From Silene latifolia (Eukaryota; Streptophyta; Magnoliopsida; Caryophyllales; Caryophyllaceae), in contig NC_133526.1 of the NCBI RefSeq assembly GCF_048544455.1, forward strand, positions 11,424,001 to 11,488,000: a DNA stretch of 64,000 nt. The letters run 5' to 3'. Of the stretch, positions 23,063 through 34,606 are shown piece after piece (within the stretch, counting starts at the first letter, position 1; each line of letters begins with the position of its first letter). The notes below the pieces were generated by a model. It did no database searches and was not told the origin of the DNA. It saw nothing but the letters and a program-made list of their open reading frames with translations. The translations under genes were made by a program, and so were the position numbers.

Positions 23063-26000
23063 TTACGTCCCCGTAACCATACATACCTGATCAAAAAGGA
23101 AAGGGTAACGCTCTTTCATAGCCTCCTCTGGCTCCCATGTAGCTTCCTCGGTCTCGTGGTTAGACCAAAGGATCTTGAGCAGAACTGTCTCACCACTCCT
23201 AGTCTTTCTAACCTTTAGGTCTAGAAACTGCTTAGGCACCTCAAGATATGATAAGGACTCATCTAGCTCTAAGCTCTCTGCCTCTAACACATGTGACGGG
23301 TCACTCACATACTTCCGCAGCTGCGATACATGAAACACATTATGCACTCTCTCTAATGCAGCAGGTAACGCCAGACGATAAGCAACCTCTCCAACTCGCT
23401 CTAAGATATCATAAGGACCGATGAACTTCTGACTCAGCTTGCCTTTCTTCCCAAATCTCATAACCCCACGCATAGGAGACACTTTCAGAAGAACCTTATC
23501 CCCAACCTGAAACTCTATATCCCGGCGATGTAGATCTGCATAACTCTTTTGTCGATCCTGAGCTGCTCTCATCCTTTCCCTGATCATTTAAATCTGTTCC
23601 ACCATCTCATGCACCATCTCTGGTCCCAAAACCACTGCCTTAGCACTATCGTCCCAACAGATTGGACTCTTACATCTTCTCCCATACAAAGCCTCAAACG
23701 GTGCCATACCAATACTAGTGTGATAGCTGTTATTGTAAGAAAATTCTATCAAGTCCAACCTCTGCTCCCAGCTACCACCAAAATCCATCACACAAGCTCG
23801 CAACATATCCGCAAGAGTCTTGATTATTCTCTCGATCTGCCCGTCTGTCGCGGGGATGAAATCTTTGTACTCATCTTCAAAGTTGTTCCCAACGATTCCT
23901 GCAACTCCTTCCAAAACCTCGATATAAACCTCGCATCTCTGTCAGACACTATGTCCTTAGGGACTCCATGTAACTTAAGCACGTTCTTTCGATAGGCCAT
24001 AGCCAATTGTGCCTTAGTCCATGTATCTTTCATTGGAACAAAGTGAGCTGACTTGGTCAGTCGATCCACTATTACCCAAATCATGTTGTTACCTTGTTGA
24101 CTCTTTGGTAAACCCACAATGAAGTCCATGGAAATGGATTCCCACTTCCACTCAGGTACCTCTAAAGACTGAATCTTACCTTGTGGTCGTCGCTGTTCCC
24201 CTTTAACTCTCTGGCATGTCAAACAACGGGACACAAACTCAGCTGTCAATTTCTTCATCCCAGGCCACCAAAACGTTTTCTTCAAATCCTTGTATAGCTT
24301 GTCTCCACCTGGATGAACTGAATATGGTGTGCAATGCGCCTCTGTTAGGATAGTCTTTTTCAACTCCTCATCATTAGGAACACACTACCTACCATCAAAC
24401 CTCAAACTACCATCTGTATGAATATAAAACCGGGACACTGTCCCTTTCTCTACGCCAGCTCTCCACTCCACTATCTTAGGATCCAACGCCTGCTTACCTC
24501 GAATATCATCATAAAACTCAAGTCCGCATCTTTGTCATATCACCCATGGCATCTCCTTTCTGCATCATATGTATCCCAAAGCTCGCTACCTCATCCCTCG
24601 GCCTCATCAAGGATAAAGTCAGCACACGAGAGAATGTACACTCTTCCTACTCAAAGCATCGGCAACAACATTGGCCTTCCCTTCATGGTAGATGATTTCC
24701 ATGTCATAATCGCCAATCAGCTCCATCCACCTCCTCTGTCTCATGTTCAACTCCTTCTGAGTGAAGATGTACTTGAGACTCTTGTGATCAGAAAATACCT
24801 TAAAGATTGCTCCATAAAGGTAATGTCTCCAAATCTTGAGAGCAAACACCACAGCCCCCAACTCCAGATCATGAGTAGGGTAGTTCTCCTCATAAGGCTT
24901 CAATTGCCTAGAAGCATAGGCAATCACTTTACCATTCTGCATCAACACACATCCCAACCCATTCTTTGAGGCATCTCGTATAAACCTCAAAGTTCTCGGT
25001 CCCCTTCAGTAATGCTAAGACAGGAGCTGTGGTCAAACGCTCCTTTAATGTTTGGAACGCCGTCTCACAACTCTCATCCCAACGAAACCTGTTCTCTTTC
25101 CTCATCAACGCTGTCATAGGTCTAGCTATCTTAGAGAAATCCTTCACGAACCGTCTGTAGTATCCAGCTAAACCCAAGAAACTCCTAACCTTGGCAACAT
25201 TCTTTGGTGCTTCCCACTTTATCACTGCCTCTATCTTTGCCGGATCCACCGCTACTCCCTCCTTAGAGATCACATGTCCCAGAAAAGCAACTTTCTCTAA
25301 CCAGAACTCACACTTGGATAGCTTAGCATACAACTCATGATCCCTCAAAGTTTGCAACACGATCCTCAGATGCTCCTCATGCTCCTCCTTAGTCTTAGAG
25401 TAGACTAAGATGTCATCGATAAATACCACTACAAACTGGTCCAAGAACTGTCTGAAGATTCTATTCATCAAATCCATAAACACTGCCGGCGCATTAGACA
25501 ACCCAAACGGCATCACCACATACTCATAATGGCCATACCTCGACGTGAAAGTTGTCTTTGGTATGTCCACCTCTCTAATCTTCACCTGATGGTACCCCGA
25601 CCTCAAATCAATCTTAGAAAAGACTGATGCACCACTCAACTGATCAAACAGGTCATCTATCCTTGGCAAAGGATACTTGTTCTTTATCGTCACTCGGTTC
25701 GACTCCACCGTAATCTATGCATAACCTCAAACTCCCATCTTTCTTCTTCACGAAAAGAACTGGTGCTCCCCACGGCGATACACTTGGTCTAATGTATCCC
25801 TTCTCTATCAAATCATCCAACTGCTTCCTAAGCTCCTCCATCTCCTTAGGAACCATACGGTACGGTGCCTTAGAGATTGGCCCCGTCCCTGGTTTCAACT
25901 CAACGGTGAAATCTATCTCCCTCCTTGGTGGCAACCCCGGAATCTCCTCTGGAAAAACATCTGCAAACTCTCCCACCACTGGTATCTCATCAACTGTCGG

Positions 26001-26460
26001 ACTCTCTATCCGGTCATCTCTCACATGGCACAAGATCAAAGGACATCCCTTCCTCAGATAAGACTTCAAGGTGACAGCTGCAATCAACTTAACTTTGGGT
26101 TTGACTAGAAACCCACGATAAGACACACTAACACCCTTAGGACCTCTTAAAGACACTTTCTTTTGATGACAGTCTATCTTAGCTTTATACTTTCCTAACC
26201 AATCCATCCCGACTATCATCTCAAAACCGTCAAAAGGAAACTCTAGCAAGTCCATAGGTAGATCAACTTGCCCCACTATCATAGATACATCTCTAAACAA
26301 TCTCCCACATGATACAGACTCACCCAAAGGTATAAAAACTCGCTCACTAACAGACTCATATACCCTCAAACCCAACTGTTTAACATGACTCGAAGACACA
26401 AACGATCGAGAAGCCCCGAATCAAACAAAACAAAGGTAGGAATACCATTAACAAGGAATG
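23063..26460 (-). pseudogene. pol: Element B pol: protease, RT, RNase H, integrase, chromodomain (frameshifted)
   Basis: Protease begins near 26460. The DSG of its active site is at about 26413-26425, where one base is missing from a G run, shifting frame; the rest ([21 protein letters not shown]) is 26399-25900. RT starts in the same frame ([27 protein letters not shown]), breaks at about 25690, and continues 25708-24990 with catalytic FIDD ([12 protein letters not shown]). RNase H is 24990-24619. Integrase is 24363-23588: HHCC finger with CLTCQR, core residues in SMDFIVGLP and VSDRDARF. A break occurs at about 23860, and the catalytic Glu region is disturbed. The C-terminus, 23587-23063, carries a chromodomain (LLKILWSNHETEEATWEPEE). 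Confidence 0.9.
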
Positions 26461-26692
26461 TACTTGGTGATAACGTGCGCATCCTCCTCACCGCTTTCTT
26501 CTCCATCATGAATAACTTGCCACATTGGTCTTCCGCCCACCTCCCCGGACAAGATCTTGGTGATGTGGTCGGCTTAGCACCCGACCCTTGATTGTTGTTG
26601 TTGTTCGTTGGTGGTTTCGGATAAGAATTACCGCCGTTGCGGTTGCCTCCACTCTGTAACTCGACCTCCCGGTTTGGCCATGATCCAACCGG

Positions 26693-27690
26693 TCATTGCT
26701 CGCGAAGCTCGTGCATGTCTCTCGGAAAGATCCCTGCACTTGTGCACTCATGTCTCTTGTGGCCTACACCACCACAAACTATAGCAGTCACTCCCCAACT
26801 ACTACTAACACTTCCACGGCCACGCCCAAAGGAAGCCCCAGCACTGAACCCAGACCCAGAAGAAAATCCCTTAGACTGATTGTGGTTGCCTTTCTTGTGA
26901 TTAGATTGGCCACCACCCTCGCTCTCAGACTTCCTCTTCTCACCACCTAACCTCTCCCGAGCCATCTCCACCAACCTCCCGCTCTCTCCCCTCTCTCATA
27001 AGCTTCCTTAACATCGCAAGGACTCCCACGGGTAACTTGTCCATAATCTTGGGGTCAACCCCTCTCAAACCTCAACGCCAGTTCTCCTCACTCAAACCCA
27101 TATCCTCAAAGATACCTAGACTTCTCATTGAACCGTCCGTAGTACTCGGCTCTGAGACATCTCGTGATCATCTTAAAACTGTCAAACTCTTCCCTCAACT
27201 TACTCCTCACATGTTCCGGTACAAACTCCTTCCTCACAGCCCTACGAAACTCCTCCCAAGGTATAGCAGATAACCCTTGGTTTGTATATATCTCCTTGGC
27301 ACTCACTTTCACTGTATCCCACCACTTGCCACCGCCTCCCTCGGATAGAACGCACTGTTCCACTCTCATCTCATCAGGACAGTGAACCAAATCTAATATG
27401 TTCTCCATCTCTCTCAGCCAACTATCAAGAAGATTAGGCTCCCCAACTCCCTTATATTCTTTCGGGTTAAACCTCGCTATATAGAGGCTGATTTTAGAGT
27501 GATCAACCTCCTTCTCCTTATCTTTATTCTTATCCTCATTCACTTTCTTTAGGGTCTCAGTAAGAGCATCTTGATGCTCTAACATCTTAACGATGTCATC
27601 CATGGTCATAAGCTCAGCTCTCGCATACAAAGCAGTCTTCTTGGGCGGCATCTTGAAACTATATTTATAAGAAAGGGTAGATATGAACAC
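26693..27690 (-). pseudogene. gag: Element B gag (frameshifted)
   Basis: The gag core is 27690-27106. Translation probably starts at the internal MPPKKTALYARAEL (about 27651) rather than the upstream Met. It has the LLDSWLREMENIL and WWDTVKVSAKE gag-domain segments. The frame breaks at about 27110. The nucleocapsid part is 26974-26693, with a Ser/Gly-rich stretch and one zinc knuckle read as AIVCGGVGHKRHEC, in which the first Cys of the CX2CX4HX4C pattern is Ala. Packaging function is probably lost. Confidence 0.85.
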
Positions 27691-27724
27691 ACGTACTAAA
27701 CTTCAAAACACGAAAACACGCTAC

Positions 27725-28010
27725 CCAGAACCTACTCGATCGAGTGCCCAAACATACTCGATCGAGTAACGGGCTACTCGATCGAGTACCCAACATACTC
27801 GATCGAGTACCCAAACATCAGACCCTAAACAGACCTTCTGATCTCTAACATACTCGACCGAGTAGCTAGGCTACTCGATCGAGTGACCCCCTACTTGATC
27901 GAGTACCCCTAGTTACTCGATCGAGTACCCCAAAACTCGATTCTGAACTCAAATTTATCAAAAACCCACCCGATCAAGTCAGTCCCACTCGATCGAGTCA
28001 TGCTAATTCA
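27725..28010. repeat. Array of palindromic TACTCGATCGAGTA motifs in the B leader
   Basis: About ten copies of a 10-14 bp palindrome centred on CGATCG lie in 286 bp, irregularly spaced (about 20-45 bp). Several are exact; others differ by one base (ctcgaccgag, cttgatcgag). The same motif recurs four times in each LTR of B, at 22670-22742 and 40998-41085. Confidence 0.9.
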
Positions 28011-28450
28011 GAAACGCTACCCGCATGCTATATCATATGCTAACATGCTAAACTTTATAAAATCACATTACATCATAACTAACATGCTACGCATCTTTTC
28101 ATACGATCTACGAGATCATTTCATCATGTTATTAAACGCCACATTGTAGAACATCCAACATGTTATCATTCCAACAACAAACCTATATATTTCATTAACC
28201 TTCCTTTCACATTCTCAACCTTCCACTTCCAACACCCAACAATTAACACATTTCATCACATTCTTACACAAATTAACCAAACACACATACGACTCGACAA
28301 ACATTCCCCCCCCCCCCATGTGACCGGTTCAAAATTGTAGGGCGACTTCGCGACTTTAGGACGTCTCCCGAGCCTTTGCATTAGCTCCTACAACTTTTAC
28401 CCGGGTTCATTTTAGTTGACTCCCTATGTTCATTAGGTTCATTGGTTACA
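28011..28450 (-). other. B leader, distal part, no gene
   Basis: AT-rich leader between the palindrome array and the A2 insertion. A run of ten C's is at about 28307-28317. Nothing else is recognised. Confidence 0.5.
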
Positions 28451-28455
28451 GGTTT
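28451..28455. other. Target site duplication of A2 (left)
   Basis: GGTTT precedes the left LTR and is repeated at 39819-39823 just after the right LTR. Removing A2 brings the B leader back next to its PBS. Confidence 0.9.
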
Positions 28456-31017
28456 TGTGGACAGCGGGGGCCCACGGGGGCACTTGGGAGAGAAGATAAC
28501 AAGCGTTTGCATTTTGTATGGAGTCGCCACCAATTTTTATGGGAAATTGGAACCGTTCGAATACCTCGTGCCATGTCTAGACACAAAGTAAAGACATGAA
28601 CACTAAGCAATCGTTACCCTTAACATTCTATGTCTAGAATGACTCTCGTGGATGCCAATGAACACGGGTGTTCACAGATATCTGGAGTAAGGGGTGAGGG
28701 TACGTATTAGGAAGCTCTTTTGATCGAACACCTAATCTCGCCCGCCTCGATAGCGGCCTCTACTAATGATTAGGGAAGTTATTCGTACTCGATATATCAT
28801 CGGCTATATGCATGCAATGTAACATCCAAGTTTTGATCCTAGCATGTGAGAATTAACTAAGTCGGTGGACACGTAATTAGCATACAATTGGGTCGAAGTG
28901 GGATTTAATGTTCAATTACATATGAAAACATACAAATGATAAAAGAAATACAGTAATTATAAATTACAGTAATGAAAATTACAATAATTACATTGGGATA
29001 GGCGATTTATGTCGAAAATACCTTTAAAACGGATAATTTGAGAAAAAGAATAAAAGAAAGAAAGGAATAAATTAACGAACAGGAATTAAGGCGATATTAC
29101 GGTTAATAGTTAGATTATACGTAAACTAATTAAACTATGTCAAGGCAAAACGGAGTTCAGGGACAGAACTCAGCCAGGAACAGGCGCAGCAGAGCTGCGT
29201 CCTTTGAATAGCGCGCAGACAGCTGCCGCGTCTGTTCCTTGGCTTCGGTCCTTCAAACGGAAACCGCAATTGCAAGCCGTTAATGTTAATTGGTGATTTA
29301 ATGATGGATTAAAATTATTTACTCGGATGAAAGTGGTTAATAGGTTATTTAACATGTGATTGAGAGGTCATAAAAATAGTAGAACATGAATAAGACGGAA
29401 TTAAACGAATTAATGATAGAAGTGAAAAATATTAATGAGTGAACAAATCAATTAATTAAGTCAAATATGATGGATTAATGACGAATATGCGATGAATACA
29501 ACAAAAGACAGGTGAAAACTATATAAAAGACGAATTCCAGAAACCCAATATTGACGAATTGAATCTCTAAAACCCGGAATTGAATTTAATGACGAAAACC
29601 CGTAAATATTGGATTATTAGGGATTTAAGTCGGATTTAGAACAATTAAAACATATTAATGATGATGATTATAATATACATGTGAATTATATGCTATCGTG
29701 ATGAAGAATCAACAAACAAAACGAAACAAATAAAAGAAGAATTTGACGAATAACAGAGGACGAACGAAGAAGAAAGGAAGCGAGAATCATGCGGCCCTCA
29801 TGAAGAGGCGCGGCGATTCTTGCGTCCTTTCTCGATCATATCTATCTTGGAAATCCGTAAAAAGAGGTTTTGAAGCATGGTTTTAGAAATCGGTTTTAAT
29901 GATACTTTCGACATAAACCTTACAATCGTGGTACAATAATTAAAATACAATAATAAAAGAGAGATTATACACCCTCAGACTTACATGTTGACGAAACGAG
30001 AAGGACTAAGATATCGATTAGTGATGCTCGACGCGAATGCAAAGAAAGTGCCCTCGTAAGAGGAAAACGATTAATTAATTAAGTTGATTGATTGTGGAGT
30101 TGGTCAAATTGGTCGGTCATGCAAACGAGGCTGGTACTCAGAAGGATCCGAGCTTACGTGGTCGAAAGTTCAAGCACGTAGACGCCGAAAAGTAAGAACA
30201 AAGGTCTAGAATGCAAAGGGAGAAGAGAAGGGCGGACACTCGCGTGAGAAATATGAGGAGCGAAGGCTCCTATTTATACTAATCACACGACGGAATTATG
30301 GTAAGACTAGGATACGGAAGGAAAGATCCGGAAACAACCGACTTAGGTTAAACACGGAAACTTGGACAAAAAGAAAACCTTGAGGAAAAGGCACAAAGAA
30401 GCGTCCCTTGGAAGAGGCGCGGACTTGCTGCGTCCTTTCCCGGTAGGTTCTTCTTGCGCGTAGAAAACGCGTTTGACAGCCTGTCGTATTTTAGGCATAA
30501 CTTTCTCTACAAGACTCGGATTAAGGTGATTTCGGTGGCGTTGGAAAGCTAAAAGAAAGATCTAGAACTTTCTGTGAAATAGGTCTGACCCAACAAAGTT
30601 GTTATCACCTCGAAAAGTGGGCCTAAAGGTCGGGTTGTCATTTTAACTAAATGAAATGCACATTTTGTAATGTAAACTTTAAGTTTAGCCTAATGAAGTG
30701 ACACGAGACTCAAAATGAGATATAATCTCAACATTTTATGACATCCTAACCTTAGGTAGACAAGCACATTGCTTTGACTCGGGATTTGACGGTTATAGGA
30801 AATGAAGACGGTTTTTTGACCCGGACTCCAAATGTACTCTAATTACTGCCAAAACGACCGTATCAGCGCGTAGATGACAACTAAGAGGTAGACATTAATG
30901 TTTGAGCAATCACTTGACGATAAACTTACGAACTGTCACAAATTGTTCCGCGTACCAAACATGCGGCCCAATCATCACCGGGTGGTTTGCGAGAGGTGCA
31001 GAAACGAGGTGTCTACA
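28456..31017 (-). repeat. 3' LTR of A2 (2562 bp)
   Basis: Read on the + strand it runs from TGTGGACAGC to GTGTCTACA and pairs with 37258-39818. It has a TATA box at 30270-30278 (reverse) and three GC modules at about 29172-29242, 29795-29840 and 30388-30445. These modules hold most of the differences from the other LTR. Confidence 0.93.
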
Positions 31018-31030
31018 GAGCCCCCACTTT
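31018..31030 (-). other. Polypurine tract of A2
   Basis: Reverse complement AAAGTGGGGGCTC, adjacent to the LTR and identical to the PPT of A1. Confidence 0.85.
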
Positions 31031-34000
31031 GACTCAGGCTTGGACAAGGCGAAAGTCAAAGTATTGCCATCAGGTCAATCGAAGATTACAACCTGACGAC
31101 TATGGCGACGCGAGGCGCTCGAGGGGTCCGAGCCAGGACCTATCGCGGGAACATTTTAGAGTCCGTCGACTTAGGGAGGGTCGTTTAAAGTCCATTAGAC
31201 TACGTAAGGAAGCTCTTGACCATAAGAAGAGATCATACCTGAGACTTCTTTCTCGAGATGTTTCCGGAGTTGCGTAGGAGCTAAGGGTAAGCATAGGAGC
31301 TAAGGGTAAGACCTAAAAGATATATAAGGATTGTGCTAGGGTGTTGGACCCTAAAAGAAAGCATCGGCGGGAAGGAGACCAAATATAAGTTCAACTTAAG
31401 GGGTAATCAAGGTTTGGGTGTAGGAACTCTAAGGAAGTGATCCTAAAGGAATATGATCCTAAAGGGTATAAGGTGATCCTAAAGGAATATGATCCTAAAA
31501 GGAAAAGGTGATCCTAAAGGAATATGATCCTAAGGGTAGAAATGTATGAACTCTAGGGAGTTTGGGAACCTAAAGAGCTAGGTGTATGAACCTGGGTATA
31601 TGAACCTAAAAGGACGGCTGGTATGGGAACTTAAAGGCTTATGAACCTAAGAGGAATTGGGATCCTAGGGTTAAGTTTAGGAACTTACTGGGTAACTAAT
31701 TCTTGTTTTAAACGCGTGTGCTTAAGCTTTCTGAGGTATGAGAACTCCAAAAGGATTTTATGGGTTTATGAACCTAAGGATGTTGGTGTGGGAGCTTATA
31801 GGCTTATGAACCTAAAGGAAGCCATTTTGGGATCTAAGAATCTAGGGGTAAGAATTCTAACTTTGGGTTTACGAACCTAAGGAAGGAGGCTTTGGTTTGG
31901 GAACTTCTGGAGAACGACACCTTTGCCGAACTCCGCGGGGAAACAAGAAATATTGTAAGTAGCAGGACACAGGCGGGAACTGCTGGGGGAAAATCTGCTT
32001 GGGTCATCTTCAAGAAATATTGTAAGTAGCAGGACACAGGCGGGAACTGCTGAGGAGAAAACTGCTTGGGTAGTCTTCAAGAAATATTGTAAGTAGCAGG
32101 ACACAGGCGGGAACTGCTAAGGAGAAATTTGCTTGGGTAGATGTTGATCTCCATGTCTTGAGAGGGAAAGTCTATCCGCTTACTCTCGTTGGAAAATGAA
32201 GGCGTGTCGAAACACCTGTCAAAGAGGGATGCTCGTTGTAACAAGCTAGGTCTTGGCAAAGTGCTACTTCTGATACTTACCTGCATGGTTAGTAGCCACA
32301 CAAGAATGCAATCTAATATATGCACGTAAGCGATTATCACATGGACCTCGAATGAGGGAACACATAGGTTTTGCAAAAGTCGTTTCTTTTTAAAAGTTGT
32401 TTAAAACTTGCTCAAAGAAATTTGTCGTTTGTAATGCGTTATGGATATTCAATGGGCTTTAGACATAAGACTTGACATGACATAAACCTCATATGGACGT
32501 GACGCGAAATGTAGACTTAACTTAGACTGACGCGATACTAACTTAGATTTGACGCGACACAGGGATGACTTTGACAGACTTTGCTTAAGTATGCGCAACC
32601 CCTAACCAAATACGGGTGATAATGCATATCAGTTCCAAAGGTAGAAGAATTGCAATAATGATGACATCATATAAAGGGAAGGCATGAGCCATGGACCAGC
32701 TGTCTACTAGGACTTCTTTCACCACCGTTTGCTGTAAAAGAGACCCCTCTTGAGGCACGATAAATCGGAGAATCGATCTAAGACCCTTGTCATTGTCCGG
32801 ACCGAGTACTAGCTAGACTTAGAGGAATAAAGGAAGGGTGGCATCTTGGAAGAGAAGCCCCCAGGATGAGAATATGACTCTGGAATTTGGTAAAAAAGAG
32901 ACTGGGCGACAATAAGGAGCCCCCAGTATATAGGTGTTGGTTGTGGAAGGAATGTTAATTGAGGTGAAAGTTGAAAGTGGGGATGGTTGAGGTGGTTGAT
33001 AATTGAGATTGAAAGTTGGAAGTGGGGATGGTTGTGTCCATGAGGACTGCCTACGTATTCACGTGAAGTGAAATCAAACCAGATCGTAGTTCTGAGGTTT
33101 GGTTAATTTTGTTTGGGTGTTGCGGTTGTATCCTTCTTGTGTAAGAAAGGACTGCCTACGTATCCACCTGAAGAGGTGAAATCAAACCATGCTCGTAGTT
33201 CAAGTGTGTGCCTAAGCTATGTTGTTAGGGCCTTAAAGTGCAGGGTCACAAGGGTGTATTCCTTTAGTGACTCGAAGAAGCGATTTGAGATAACTCCATT
33301 TGATCATAGACCAAAGAGGTATAATTAAGTTTGTAAAAATTTCCTTGTCATGTGAGCACACTTAGTGGACCCTAAGGATGATATGGGTATGTCCCGTTCT
33401 AGGTAGCAAAGTATTTAAAGACTCCGTGTCTGGGTCAAGGTGAAACTGGATTGGATATTTGGGATGTGGAGCTTGGAAATAAGAGGCTTTGATGAGCGAA
33501 TCTCTAGAGCTTTGATTTTGTGGTGTTAAGGCTTTATGGGGTTATGTCTTGTAATATGGCTTGGAAATGGAGTCTCTTGGCTTGATGTAGCCTGAGCACA
33601 TAAAGGTAGGTTAAAATGACGTGGGATCAAGTTTCCATGTCTTGGCCCTAAAGGATAGGTATACTTGACGAGCTCGAGAGGATTCTCAAAATTCCTAACT
33701 ATATCCCTGTAACGGTCTCGAGAAGGACTTAGGGTGTGTGATGTGTGAAAGGCTTAGTGGGGTGCTAGCCGACCACCTTCATTGATGTCTTGATTCTATA
33801 TAAACTTCAGCGGTATTCTGTATAGCATTTGATTCCAGGCTTGTTCTTGATTCAGACTCAGATTCTTGGTCTAGAATATATTTCGGCATTTTGCTCAGAT
33901 TTTTGATTCAGGTTTTTTGAGGATGACTTTAACTTTGGATATTGACTTGTTTGATTGAGCCTTCTTCTTTTAACTCTTTTGTCTTGGCCTATAGGCATAA

Positions 34001-34606
34001 CTACGGCTTCGGATATTGATCTTGGGTATTTCTCTTGATTGAGCCTTTTGTCTTTGATCATGGCTCGTATCGTCTTGGATGGACTTGGGTCAGACTAGCA
34101 CCTTTGGTGTGAAATGGGTTGGTTTTTAGTAACACGGGTTGTTTATTGTGGGGAATAGGCTTGCCTTCCGTCATGGATCGTTAACAAAGGAGATGGTCTG
34201 GATTTGTCCTAGAATCTCTAGAGATATGCTCGTCCTAGACTTAGGGTTATATTGTGGGTTTCTATTGCCAGACATGGAATAGGTAAGGAAAAATGAACAC
34301 GGAGTTTCAGGTCCTCTACAACTTGGAATGGAACATTATTTAAATGCACTTACATCGACTAACATGTTGTTGTTGTTCGTTTTAAAATGTCTCAAATCAA
34401 TTCTTGTTGTCACAGGAAATGGGATGAAGGAAGAGATAGGATAGAAGAATATGTGGATTGAAAAGTGTACCTTTATTGCAATGATTAATGAATGTATTTA
34501 ACATAGACTCGAGAAGACATGTGACTCGTGGGACAGCCCCCAGGTTGTCACTAAGAATGAAAATGGACACAAAGAAATATACTAGAACAAATATGGGATA
34601 GAAAGC
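31031..34606 (-). other. A2 3' non-coding region with several repeat families
   Basis: No gene is supported over 3.5 kb. From 31430 to 31900 there is a degenerate array of GATCCTAAAGG / GAACCTAAAGG. At 31944-32144 there is a 67-bp triplicate. Around 32940-33030 a gttgaaagtggggatggttg-like unit is repeated. At 33040-33195 the post-pol motif gactgcctacgtat occurs twice. The region replaces pol and the antisense genes of A1. Confidence 0.75.
31944..32144. repeat. 67-bp tandem repeat, three units, in A2
   Basis: Units start at 31944, 32011 and 32078, each beginning CAAGAAATATTGTAAGTAGC. They share about 60 of 67 bases, differing mainly before TGCTTGGGT. A single related copy lies in A1 near 15127-15160. 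Confidence 0.93.

Noticed and set aside
27725..28010. CTCGATCGAG array as a CRISPR-like array
   Set aside because: Irregular spacing, no constant repeat-spacer unit, eukaryotic retroelement leader.
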